A DNA stretch of 64,000 nucleotides from Paracoccus marcusii (GTDB taxonomy: Bacteria; Pseudomonadota; Alphaproteobacteria; Rhodobacterales; Rhodobacteraceae): contig NZ_CP117466.1 in NCBI RefSeq assembly GCF_028621715.1, positions 3,111,812-3,175,811 on the forward strand. Direction: 5' to 3'. Each line of letters starts with the position of its first letter. Positions within the stretch are counted from its first letter, which is position 1. A program made the translations under genes and the position numbers. The notes below the pieces were generated by a model. It was not told the DNA's origin, did not search any database, and saw only the letters and a list, made by a program, of their open reading frames with translations. Shown here in pieces: positions 8,348-16,337 of the stretch.

Positions 8348-10048
8348 ATGACCTTTTCCGACCCGTGCCTGTTGGCTGTCCGACATCCTGACCAAGCAGG
8401 TCCGGGGGCCGGCACCCTGCCCGATCCTTGCCCTGCGTCTGACGCGCAGGGCATCGCCGATCTGGCCAGCCTGCGCGCGCTGCTGATCTGCGACAGACGC
8501 GAGCTGGGCGGCGGGTGCGATCTGGTCCCGGTCGCCGGCGGCTGGCTGGAGGTCGTGACCGATGCGCCGATGGCATCGGGCCTGCCGCGTATCCGCGGGC
8601 TGATCCGGCACGGGCCGGACGGATCGCGCCCCATCGACCCGGACCTGGCGCTGTCGTTGATCCTGGACCGACTGACAGGCGATCACGGACCTGCAGGCGC
8701 CGCCTTGGCCCGCCGCGTGCAGGCCAGCCGTCATCGGATCGCCACGATCTGCGGACAGCGCCTGGCGCGGCCGCACCCCGCACCCGACTGGTTGACCGCC
8801 GAACAGGCGGTGATCTTCGGCCACTGGATGCATCCCTGCCCCAAGGCGTTGTCCGGCATGTCCCTGCCCGAGGAACGCGCGATGACCCCCGACTGGTGCG
8901 GCGCGTTGCACCTTGTCGGCCTGTCGGTCCGCAAAGACCTGATCGCAGGCACCGACCCTGACCGTGCGCGCGATCTGCCGGGCATGGATCTGGACCCCGG
9001 TCCCGGACGCATCCTGCTGCCCGCGCATCCGCTGACCTGGGACCGCGCCCGCCGCGATCCGGCCATCGCCGCGCTGCTGTCGCAGGGCGCCATCCGCGAA
9101 CTTGGCCCGGTGGGACCGGCATGGTGGGCGACATCCTCGGTGCGGACGTTGTGGCGCGGCGACAGCCCGTGGCAGGTCAAGGTGTCGCTGCCGGTCACCA
9201 TCACCAACTCGCAGCGCGTGAACAAGCGTCACGAACTGCTGGCGGGCGCGGCGATGTCGGCCCGCATCGGCGCGCTGCAGGGGCGGTTCGGGCGGCTGCG
9301 GTTGATCGACGACCCGCATTGGCTGACCCTGGCCCTGCCCGGTCGCATCGAATCCGGGCTGGAGGTGATCCTGCGCCGCAACCCGTGGCGCGGGGGACGC
9401 GGGGGGCAGGTGATGCAGGTCGCGGGCCTGGTCGCCGAACCTCTGCCGGGACGGCCGTCGATGCTGGCGCAGGTCATGGCGGGGCACGACCCGGCCGCCT
9501 GGTTCGACGCCTATCTGGACTGCACCGTCGCCCCCCTGCTGCGCCTGTATGACGCCACCGGCATCGCGGTCGAGGCACATCAGCAGAACGCCCTGCTGGA
9601 CCTCTCCCAAGGTCTGCCGCGCCGCTGCGACATCCGCGACAACCAGGGCTTCTATGTGGCCGACGACATGGCCTGCGCCACGCTGCGCGCCATTCCCAAC
9701 CTGTTCTATCCGCGCGCCGAGGCAGAGGACGCCCTGACCTATTCGCTGATCGTGAACCAGGTGTTTGGCGTGATCCACCGCATGGCGCTGGACGGGATCT
9801 GGCCAGAGCGGCGGGCGCTATCCGCGCTGGCAGCCCATCTTGGCGGTCTGACCCGCCTGCCGGGTCATGGCGGCCCCTTGGCCCGCCGTTGGCTGACGCA
9901 GCCGCATCTGCCCGCCAAAGGCAATCTGCTGACCCAGTTGGGCGGTGTGGACGAACTGCTGATCCCCGGGGAACGCGCACCCATGATCCGCGTGCCAAAC
10001 CCCCTGCCCGCGCTGGCCCATGCCGGGATGCTGTCCGATGTCGCCTGA
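8348..10048 (+). CDS. asbA: AsbA-like NIS siderophore synthetase (IucA/IucC family)
   Basis: NRPS-independent siderophore synthetase. By analogy with petrobactin AsbA it should adenylate citrate and join it to spermidine. The 566 residues include GHWMHPCPK (158-166), the HP block LLPAHPLTWDRARRDP, the ATP/substrate segment VKVSLPVTITNSQRVNK, and the family hallmark EAHQQN (409-414), followed by RDNQGFYV. The C-terminal FhuF-like part is present. AsbA of Bacillus is about 600 residues, so this is slightly short but intact. The GHxxHPxPK form fits the AsbA side of the family better than the AsbB side. It is the first gene of a four-gene coupled operon; its stop overlaps the next start by 11 bases. 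Confidence 0.92.
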   Translation: MTFSDPCLLAVRHPDQAGPGAGTLPDPCPASDAQGIADLASLRALLICDRRELGGGCDLVPVAGGWLEVVTDAPMASGLPRIRGLIRHGPDGSRPIDPDLALSLILDRLTGDHGPAGAALARRVQASRHRIATICGQRLARPHPAPDWLTAEQAVIFGHWMHPCPKALSGMSLPEERAMTPDWCGALHLVGLSVRKDLIAGTDPDRARDLPGMDLDPGPGRILLPAHPLTWDRARRDPAIAALLSQGAIRELGPVGPAWWATSSVRTLWRGDSPWQVKVSLPVTITNSQRVNKRHELLAGAAMSARIGALQGRFGRLRLIDDPHWLTLALPGRIESGLEVILRRNPWRGGRGGQVMQVAGLVAEPLPGRPSMLAQVMAGHDPAAWFDAYLDCTVAPLLRLYDATGIAVEAHQQNALLDLSQGLPRRCDIRDNQGFYVADDMACATLRAIPNLFYPRAEAEDALTYSLIVNQVFGVIHRMALDGIWPERRALSALAAHLGGLTRLPGHGGPLARRWLTQPHLPAKGNLLTQLGGVDELLIPGERAPMIRVPNPLPALAHAGMLSDVA

Positions 10049-12755
10049 GACCCGCGCCCTGCGCCAGACGATAGAGGCTCTGGCGTTCGAACGCATCCTG
10101 CGCCCGGCGCAGGGCGGCTGGACAGTGGGCGGCCTGGCCATCCGGGCGCCATATCGCCTGCAGGCCAGCGGCCGTGTCAGGCTGTTGGACGACCCGCGCG
10201 ATGCCACCGGCGGATTGCTGAAACCGGACGACCTGGAACGCGCGCTGGCCAGGGCCGGCCACGATCCCGCGGCGCTGATGACCGCCATGCGGCGCAGCGC
10301 GCATTTCCTGCGCGCGGCGGGGCCGGTTCGCGACAACCGCCTGTCGCTGACCGGCCCGGCGCTGGAGGCGAGCCTGATCGAGGGGCATCCGTATCATCCC
10401 GGCTTCAAGTCCCGCGCCGGGTTTTCGGACACTGACAATGCCGCCTTCGGCCCCGAAGGCGGCAGGACCATCGTGCCGGTCTGGCTATCGGTCGACCCCG
10501 CAATCGTGACGCGTGCAGGAACGGACCCCGCGCAGGGCTGGGCGCCGCCGGGGGCCATCCCGGTCCACCCGTGGCAGTGGCGGCGCCTGCAACGTGACCC
10601 GGCGGTGCAGGCGCTGATGGCGCGCGGGGCCTTGAAGGTGCTGCCGGCGGAGGGGCCGCGGATGCAGGCCACGGCGTCGCTGCGGACATTGGCCGCCTGC
10701 GACGGGGGCGATCACCTGAAGCTGTCGCTTAGCGTGGGGGTGACCTCCTCGGTCCGCGACCTGATGCCGTGGTCGGTGGCGGTGGCGCCGGCCATATCGG
10801 ACTGGCTGGAACGCGTGGTGGCGTCCGATCGGCACCTGGCCGGGCTGACGATCCTCCCGGAACATGGCGCGGCCATCGTCGCACGCAAGCTGCTGGGCGG
10901 CAGGCTGGCTGCGATCCGGCGCAGCCCCCCGCCCCCAGGTGCCATGCCCCTGTCGGCCCTGTCGCTGACCCAGCCGGACGGGCGCGCACTGATCGCGCCC
11001 TGGCTGGCCGCGCATGGCACCCAGGCGTGGACCGCGCGGCTGCTGACGATCCTGCAGCCCGTCTGGCGCCTGATGACCCATCACGGGATCGCGCTGGAGG
11101 CGCATGGCCAGAACCTGCTGATCACCCATGACGGCGGCTGGCCGACCGGGCTGGTGGCCCGCGATTTCAGCGAAAGCCTGGAGTACCTGCCGGACCGGCT
11201 GAGCCTGGCCGCCCCCGACCTTGCGGCCATCGAACCGGCGATGGCGGGGGCACCGGACGGCACCTATCACCGCATGGGCCGGGCCACCGACCTGCGCGAT
11301 CTGGTCGCCGACTGTCTGGTTACCCACGTGCTGTCGGATCTGGCGGATCTGCTGCACCGCACCGGCCATCTGTCCGAAGCGATCTTCTGGCGGCTGGCCC
11401 GCGCCGCCCTGCCCCATGCCCCCAGCCTGCGCACCGACGCCGCGACGGTTCCGGCGGAGAGCTTGGCCGCGGGGCTGCTGGGCCGCACCGAAACCCACCC
11501 TGCGCCGAACCCGCTGAAGGAGCCCGCCATGACCCGCCTGTTCCACCTGAACGACACGCTGATCGATCCGTTCGGCCCGGACGCCCCCGACCTGCTGGCC
11601 GGCCGCGACCCCGAACGCACGCGCATCGCACTGTTGATGACTGACCGCGCGGCATGCCTGACGCAGATCCTGCGCCTGCGGGATGCGGGCGCGTCCTGTC
11701 ATCCGATCCACCCGGAAACGCCCCCCGATCAGGCGCACGATCTGGCAAGGCGGGCGGGCTGCGACCTGATGATGACCGATGCGGGTCTGCAGGGGTTGGG
11801 ACAGGATGCGCCGCATGCGCCGGGTGGGGTGCTGATCCAGACCAGTTCGGGCACCACCGGCGCACCCAAGATCATCGCCCGCAGTTGGGCCGCCATCCAG
11901 ACCGAGATCGACGCCTATCTGCAGGCCTTTTCGCAGGCGGTCGGGATGACGCCGGTCATCGCAGCCCCGATCACCCATTCCTATGGACTGATCGCCGGTG
12001 TGCTTGTCGGACAGGCTCGGGGACATGCTCCGGTGGTGCTGAACCACGCCAACCCGCGCGCCATCCTGCGCCAGCTGGCCCGGATCCGCGATCCGCTGAT
12101 CTATGCCGCACCGCCGCTGCTGCATGTGCTGGCGCGGTTGGCCGGGGCGCAGGGGCTGCACGCGGTGATGTCGTCGGGGACTGTGCTGCCGCAGCCGTGG
12201 TTTGACGCGATCCGCTGCGCGGCGCGCCACTTGTTCCAGCAGTACGGCTGTTCCGAGGCGGGATGCCTGGCCATCGCGCAGAACCCCGACCGGCCCGAGG
12301 ATATGGGCCTGCCCCTGCCGCATGTCCGCCTGCAGGCCGGACGGGACGCACCCGGCCCCGTCTCCGTCCATGCCGCAGGCGCGACGGTGCAGACCGGCGA
12401 TCTGGGCGTGATCGACGCCCGCGGCCACCTGATCTTTGCCGGGCGCCAGGCCGAGGTGATCGATGTCGCGGGCCTGAACGTCTATCCCGCCCATATCGAG
12501 GCCGCGGCCCTGAGCCTGCCGGGCATCATCGACGCGGTGGCATTCGCCGTCCCGGACCCCGTCGCGCATCAGCGCCCCGCGCTTGCCTATGCCGGCGACA
12601 TCGCCGAGGCGCCGCTGGACGCCCATCTGGCGGCGCTGCTGTCGCCACGCCAGCGGCCGGTGCGTCTGGTCCGCCTGCCCGCCCTGCCGCGTGGTGCGAA
12701 CGGCAAGATCGCCCGCCGCGCCCTTGCCGAAACCCTGTCGGAGGCCCCCGCATGA
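10038..12755 (+). CDS. asbB-asbC: AsbB-AsbC fusion: NIS synthetase joined to a 3,4-dihydroxybenzoate-AMP ligase
   Basis: One 905-residue frame combining two petrobactin enzymes. Residues 1-497 are a second IucA/IucC synthetase with GHPYHPGFK (116-124), IPVHPWQWRRL, LKLSLSVGVTSSVRD and EAHGQN (354-359). It ends in NPL, as many free NIS enzymes do. Residues 498-905 are an adenylating ligase with the P-loop TSSGTTGAPK (602-611), QYGCSEAG, TGDLGVID and a C-terminal ANGKIARR lysine. They match AsbC, which loads the catecholate acid onto the AsbD carrier. At the joint, an AAGGAG (11517-11522) and an in-frame ATG (11529) form an excellent ribosome site, so free AsbC may also be made. The start at 10038 overlaps asbA; an ATG at 10020 is also possible. 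Confidence 0.9.
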   Translation: MSPETRALRQTIEALAFERILRPAQGGWTVGGLAIRAPYRLQASGRVRLLDDPRDATGGLLKPDDLERALARAGHDPAALMTAMRRSAHFLRAAGPVRDNRLSLTGPALEASLIEGHPYHPGFKSRAGFSDTDNAAFGPEGGRTIVPVWLSVDPAIVTRAGTDPAQGWAPPGAIPVHPWQWRRLQRDPAVQALMARGALKVLPAEGPRMQATASLRTLAACDGGDHLKLSLSVGVTSSVRDLMPWSVAVAPAISDWLERVVASDRHLAGLTILPEHGAAIVARKLLGGRLAAIRRSPPPPGAMPLSALSLTQPDGRALIAPWLAAHGTQAWTARLLTILQPVWRLMTHHGIALEAHGQNLLITHDGGWPTGLVARDFSESLEYLPDRLSLAAPDLAAIEPAMAGAPDGTYHRMGRATDLRDLVADCLVTHVLSDLADLLHRTGHLSEAIFWRLARAALPHAPSLRTDAATVPAESLAAGLLGRTETHPAPNPLKEPAMTRLFHLNDTLIDPFGPDAPDLLAGRDPERTRIALLMTDRAACLTQILRLRDAGASCHPIHPETPPDQAHDLARRAGCDLMMTDAGLQGLGQDAPHAPGGVLIQTSSGTTGAPKIIARSWAAIQTEIDAYLQAFSQAVGMTPVIAAPITHSYGLIAGVLVGQARGHAPVVLNHANPRAILRQLARIRDPLIYAAPPLLHVLARLAGAQGLHAVMSSGTVLPQPWFDAIRCAARHLFQQYGCSEAGCLAIAQNPDRPEDMGLPLPHVRLQAGRDAPGPVSVHAAGATVQTGDLGVIDARGHLIFAGRQAEVIDVAGLNVYPAHIEAAALSLPGIIDAVAFAVPDPVAHQRPALAYAGDIAEAPLDAHLAALLSPRQRPVRLVRLPALPRGANGKIARRALAETLSEAPA
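11517..11531 (+). promoter_or_regulatory. Internal ribosome-binding site and start codon at the AsbB/AsbC junction
   Basis: AAGGAG followed six bases later by ATG lies inside the continuous asbBC frame, exactly where the ligase domain begins (MTRLFHLNDT). Translation from this ATG would give a 408-residue protein, close to the length of stand-alone AsbC. It is either a relic of the separate gene or an active second start. Confidence 0.7.
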
Positions 12756-13984
12756 CCGACCCCCACCCCATCCCCGCCCCACAGGACATGCAGGACCGCA
12801 TCCGCGCGATCCTGGCCGGTCCGATGGCCTGCCCGCGCATGGCGGCCTTTGGTCCCGACGCGCGTCTTGGCCATGACCTGGGCTTGGATTCGGTCGCCCT
12901 GATGACGCTGATGCTGCACCTGGACGAGGCGGGCATCACCATGGCCGAGGATACGTTCGACCGCGCCCCCGGAATGACCGTGCAGGCGCTGTCGATGGCG
13001 CTGGCGGGCGTGACCCCCGCACCCGATGAACCTGTCGACATCAAGGTCCATTGCGTCGTCAGCTGCCTGTGCCAGGCGCTGAAGGACCGCGGCGGGATCG
13101 ACCACCGCCCGCTGTATCTGGGCCTGTGGGACGGGCAGGTGATCGTCGACGACAGGATGCGCCTGTCCTATCACGCGCCGGGGATCGATCACGGCTTCTA
13201 TCTGCATTGGGCTGGTCGCCTGTTCGGCCTGCAGGTGACGCGTTGGCATGAGGATGCCGCGCCGGGCGCGCGGAACCTGGACCACCTGCACGCGCTGCTG
13301 GCCGATTGGCGGCCCGGCCGCTACGTCATGCCGATGGTCGACATGGCGCTGCTGCCGCAACGCGACAACAAGTTCGCCCAGGCCAGCTTTCCCCACTATG
13401 CCCTGCTGGAGCCCACGGCGGACCCCGACACCTGGCTGATGCGCGACCCGGATTTCCGGTGGGAGGGGCCGCTGCCTGCCCGCGACCTGCGGGCGGCATT
13501 CCTGGCACCCACCGTGGCCGGGGGCTTCGCCTTCGACAATGCGGGCGCGCATCCCGCGGACGACGCGACCATCGCCGCGATGCACCACGCGACCTTCGAC
13601 GCGCAGGCCGTGCCGCTGATCGACGCGATCCGCCGCATCGTGCAGGCCCATGTCGCCGACCTGCCGCGCGCCGATCTGGAACCCGCGCTGCGCGAACTGC
13701 CGGTCATCGCGATCCGCAAATACGCCTATGAGCACGCGCTGGCGATCTTCGGCGACATCGAGGGCGCCGATCACGATGCGTTCGAGGAATGCTGCGACCG
13801 GATCGCGGCGCTGCATGGCGGGCTGAACGCGGCCCATCTGCGCGCGGTGGCCTTTGCCCGCGGCGGTGACTGCGACGATCTGCTGCAGGTGCTGGCCGAT
13901 CTGGACCGGCTGACCCTGCTGGAACGGGGCATCAAGGCCACCGTGGGCCAGTGGTTCGACCGCTGGCAGAGGGCGCGCGCATGA
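12752..13984 (+). CDS. asbD-asbE: AsbD-AsbE fusion: aryl carrier domain joined to a petrobactin acyltransferase
   Basis: 410-residue protein. Residues 14-87 are an acyl carrier domain with the phosphopantetheine site LGLDSVAL (Ser47) and family helices, matching AsbD. Residues 95-410 match AsbE (the DUF6005 type, as I recall), the enzyme that moves 3,4-dihydroxybenzoate from the carrier to spermidine. The conserved-looking block HCVVSCLC (100-107) could supply the active-site Cys. No start codon or ribosome site lies at the joint, unlike in the previous gene, so this is an obligate fusion. Its ATG overlaps the asbBC stop (ATGA), and its own TGA overlaps asbF. In Bacillus the two are separate proteins of roughly 90 and 330 residues. 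Confidence 0.87.
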   Translation: MTDPHPIPAPQDMQDRIRAILAGPMACPRMAAFGPDARLGHDLGLDSVALMTLMLHLDEAGITMAEDTFDRAPGMTVQALSMALAGVTPAPDEPVDIKVHCVVSCLCQALKDRGGIDHRPLYLGLWDGQVIVDDRMRLSYHAPGIDHGFYLHWAGRLFGLQVTRWHEDAAPGARNLDHLHALLADWRPGRYVMPMVDMALLPQRDNKFAQASFPHYALLEPTADPDTWLMRDPDFRWEGPLPARDLRAAFLAPTVAGGFAFDNAGAHPADDATIAAMHHATFDAQAVPLIDAIRRIVQAHVADLPRADLEPALRELPVIAIRKYAYEHALAIFGDIEGADHDAFEECCDRIAALHGGLNAAHLRAVAFARGGDCDDLLQVLADLDRLTLLERGIKATVGQWFDRWQRARA

Positions 13985-14781
13985 GGATCAATGCCTGTTC
14001 CGTGGCCTTCCGCCACCTGGACGTGACCGCCCGCGACCTCGCCCGCTATGTCGCCCGCGAGGGGTTCGACGGGCTGGAGGTCTGGGCCGCGCATGCCCGC
14101 GCGCTGGCCGTCGAATGGCGTGATCTGCCGCAGCGTCCCCCGGTGCCGATGCTGGCGGGCTATCTGCCCCTGGGCACTGCCGGTTTCAGCCGCGCCGACG
14201 CGGCCGACCTGCTGGACCTGACCCGGACCTGGGGCGCGCCACGGCTGCGGCTGTTCGCGGGGGGCGTGGGGCGCGATCAGGCGGGGGCGGACCAGCGCCG
14301 CGCGATCCTGCGCGACCTGGGCACGACGGCCGACATGGCCCATGACCGCGGCCTGCGCATCGCGGTCGAGACGCATCCGCAGACCCTGGCCGACAGCCTG
14401 CCCGCGACCTTGGACCTGCTGGATGCGCTGGACCATCCCGCGGTCGGCGTGAACTTCGACGTGCTGCATGTGTGGGAGTCGGGCGACGACCCCGTATCTG
14501 CAGTCGCCGCACTGCGCGAACATATCGAGCACCTGCACCTGAAATCCGTGACCGCGCGCGACCGCCTGTCGGTCTTTCACCCGGACAACGTCCACGATCC
14601 GCGCGGCAGCCGTGACGGCATGTGCCCGCTGCTGACGGGTGTCGTCGATTATGCGGCGTTCCTGCGCGCGGTGCCGGCGGGGATGGGTGCGTCGCTGGAA
14701 TGGTTCGGCCCAAAGCCCGCGGCGACCATGGCGGCCGATCTGCGCGCGTTGCGGCGGGACCTGCTGGACCGCGCGGCGTGA
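13981..14781 (+). CDS. asbF: AsbF-like 3-dehydroshikimate dehydratase
   Basis: TIM-barrel metalloenzyme of the sugar-phosphate isomerase superfamily. AsbF converts 3-dehydroshikimate to 3,4-dihydroxybenzoate, the catechol of petrobactin. The 266 residues keep the four expected metal ligands: Glu130 (AVETHPQTL), Asp160 (VNFDVLHVW), His186 (LHLKSV) and Glu240 (SLEWFGPK). The length is close to Bacillus AsbF (about 280). The start at 13981 overlaps the preceding TGA. As the last gene of the operon it completes a full six-function petrobactin set. A general xylose-isomerase-like role is the alternative, but context makes AsbF much more likely. Confidence 0.9.
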   Translation: MRINACSVAFRHLDVTARDLARYVAREGFDGLEVWAAHARALAVEWRDLPQRPPVPMLAGYLPLGTAGFSRADAADLLDLTRTWGAPRLRLFAGGVGRDQAGADQRRAILRDLGTTADMAHDRGLRIAVETHPQTLADSLPATLDLLDALDHPAVGVNFDVLHVWESGDDPVSAVAALREHIEHLHLKSVTARDRLSVFHPDNVHDPRGSRDGMCPLLTGVVDYAAFLRAVPAGMGASLEWFGPKPAATMAADLRALRRDLLDRAA

Positions 14782-14813
14782 GGGGACGCGGAATCCACCT
14801 CCGCCCCCCTTTT
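14782..14813 (+). terminator. Probable rho-independent terminator after the siderophore operon
   Basis: A GC-rich hairpin (GGGGACGCGG at 14782-14791 against CCGCCCCCC at 14801-14809, with one small internal mismatch) is followed by TTTT. It sits directly after the asbF stop and before sspB. Confidence 0.45.
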
Positions 14814-14865
14814 CATCCCCGGTCATATCCCTATGCTTGCCGGCAAGAAAAGGTAGGGTGACGTC

Positions 14866-15351
14866 ATGGCGCGATCGGGACTGGATTACGGCGGAATGAT
14901 GCATCGCGCGATGCAGGGGCTGATCGCCGAGGTGCTGCGCCAGGTCGCCCGCGACGGTCTGCCCGGAGAGCATCATTTCTTCATCACCTTTGACACGCGC
15001 GACGACGGTGTCGAGATGGCGGACTGGCTGCGCGAACGCTATCCCGAGGAGATGACCATCGTCATCCAGCACTGGTTCGACAACCTGACGATCCAGCCCG
15101 ACCATTTCACCATCACGCTGAACTTCGGCAACCAGCCGGAGCCGCTGAAGATCCCGTTCGATGCGCTGCGCACCTTCGTGGACCCGTCCGTCGAATTCGG
15201 CCTGCGCTTCGAGACGCAGGACAGCGACGACGACGAGGATGAGGACGCCGAGGCCGACGCCGAATACCAGCTGGACGCCGAGGATGACGGCGACGACACG
15301 CCCCCGTCGGGCGGCGCCGATGTCGTGCGCCTGGACCGCTGGCGGAAATAG
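14866..15351 (+). CDS. sspB: ClpXP adaptor SspB (alphaproteobacterial type)
   Basis: Delivers ssrA-tagged and other substrates to the ClpXP protease in the cytoplasm. The 161 residues contain the folded substrate-binding domain (about 5-115; HFFITFDTR, YPEEMTIVIQHWFDNL, FTITLNFG). A long acidic linker (about 125-150, runs of Asp/Glu) follows, then a C-terminal VVRLDRWRK, equivalent to the ClpX-binding tail of SspB. A ribosome site AAAAGGTAGGGTG precedes the ATG. It is not obviously linked in function to the siderophore operon upstream. Confidence 0.93.
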   Translation: MARSGLDYGGMMHRAMQGLIAEVLRQVARDGLPGEHHFFITFDTRDDGVEMADWLRERYPEEMTIVIQHWFDNLTIQPDHFTITLNFGNQPEPLKIPFDALRTFVDPSVEFGLRFETQDSDDDEDEDAEADAEYQLDAEDDGDDTPPSGGADVVRLDRWRK

Positions 15352-15355
15352 CGCC

Positions 15356-16243
15356 ATGACCATGCGCGGCCTGTCGGCCTTTCCGATCACGCCGACCGAC
15401 GCCGCGGGCCACCCCCTGCCCGCCGACCTGCGCCGCCTGATCCTGCGCCTTGCGCGGGCGGGCGTGGACAGCATCGGCGTGCTGGGATCGACGGGCGGCT
15501 ATGCGTATCTGGAGGCCGACCAGCGCCGGGAGGTGCTGGAGACCGCGCTTGACGCCGCCGGCGGCAGGGTGCCGGTGATCGCGGGCGTGGGCGCGCTGCG
15601 CAGCGACACCTCGGCCGCGCTGGCGCGTCATGCGGCGGATGCGGGGGCGACGGGCCTGCTGTTGGCGCCGATGTCCTACACCCCCCTGACCGAGGCTGAG
15701 GTCTTTGGGCATTTCGAAACCGTCGCAGGGGCGTCGGACCTGCCGATCTGCATCTACAACAATCCATCGACCACGCATTTCACCTTTTCGCCCGCGCTGA
15801 TCGCCCGGCTGGCGTCGCTGCCGACCGTCACGGCGGTCAAGATGCCGCTGCCCGCAGGCGGGGACTTCGCAGGCCAGATCGCGGCCCTGCGCGCCGATCT
15901 GCCGCCCGATTTCGCCATCGGCTACAGCGGCGACTGGGGCTGTCCCGACGCGCTTTTGAACCATGCCGACGGCTGGTTCAGCGTGGCGGCGGGCCTGTGG
16001 CCCGACCAGACGCTGACCCTGGCCTGTGCCGCCCGTGCGGGCGACCGGCCCGAAACGGCCCGCTGGCAGGCCCGGTTCCAGCCGATGTGGGACCTGTTCC
16101 AGGCCCATGGCAGCCTGCGGGTCGTTCATGCCTGCGCCCGGCTGATGGACCTGACCGACGCGCAGCCGCCCCGACCGATCCTGCCCCTGCCCGACGCATT
16201 GACCCCGCGCCTGCGCGCGGCGATGCATGCGCTGGACGACTGA
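15356..16243 (+). CDS. DapA/NanA-family class I aldolase or dehydratase
   Basis: 295-residue TIM-barrel protein of the dihydrodipicolinate synthase / N-acetylneuraminate lyase superfamily. Key residues visible are the Schiff-base lysine Lys162 (VTAVKMPLP) and Tyr134 (ICIYNNP). The usual GTTGE substrate loop is changed to GSTGGYAYL (44-52), which argues against a true DapA. The substrate cannot be deduced: members act on 2-oxo acids made from sugars, hydroxyproline or sialic acid. It starts five bases after the sspB stop, so it is probably co-transcribed, but no sugar catabolic genes are adjacent. Confidence 0.85.
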   Translation: MTMRGLSAFPITPTDAAGHPLPADLRRLILRLARAGVDSIGVLGSTGGYAYLEADQRREVLETALDAAGGRVPVIAGVGALRSDTSAALARHAADAGATGLLLAPMSYTPLTEAEVFGHFETVAGASDLPICIYNNPSTTHFTFSPALIARLASLPTVTAVKMPLPAGGDFAGQIAALRADLPPDFAIGYSGDWGCPDALLNHADGWFSVAAGLWPDQTLTLACAARAGDRPETARWQARFQPMWDLFQAHGSLRVVHACARLMDLTDAQPPRPILPLPDALTPRLRAAMHALDD

Positions 16244-16279
16244 GGGCGCTGTTTGCGCCAGCATACCGTTGCATACGAA

Positions 16280-16308
16280 TTGCGCCCGATGACCCGGACG
16301 GCTACAAC
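16280..16308 (+). promoter_or_regulatory. Candidate promoter of fumC
   Basis: TTGCGC (16280-16285), a 17-base spacer, then TACAAC (16303-16308), placed 30 bases before the fumC ATG. Both hexamers are imperfect but spacing is ideal. Based only on visual match. Confidence 0.3.
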
Positions 16309-16337
16309 CCGCCACGAAACCGTGAGGGAGCGACCCG

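Noticed and set aside
11529-12755. Annotating asbC as a separate gene only
   Set aside because: The frame from asbB is continuous with no stop, so the fusion is what the sequence shows; the internal start is given as a site instead.
10485-12782. 765-codon open frame antisense to asbBC
   Set aside because: No recognisable domain; it mirrors the codon bias of the real gene opposite.
13951-13980. Upstream start for asbF at 13951
   Set aside because: It would add ten residues within the end of asbDE; the ATGA overlap at 13981 matches the coupling of the rest of the operon and begins at the first barrel strand.
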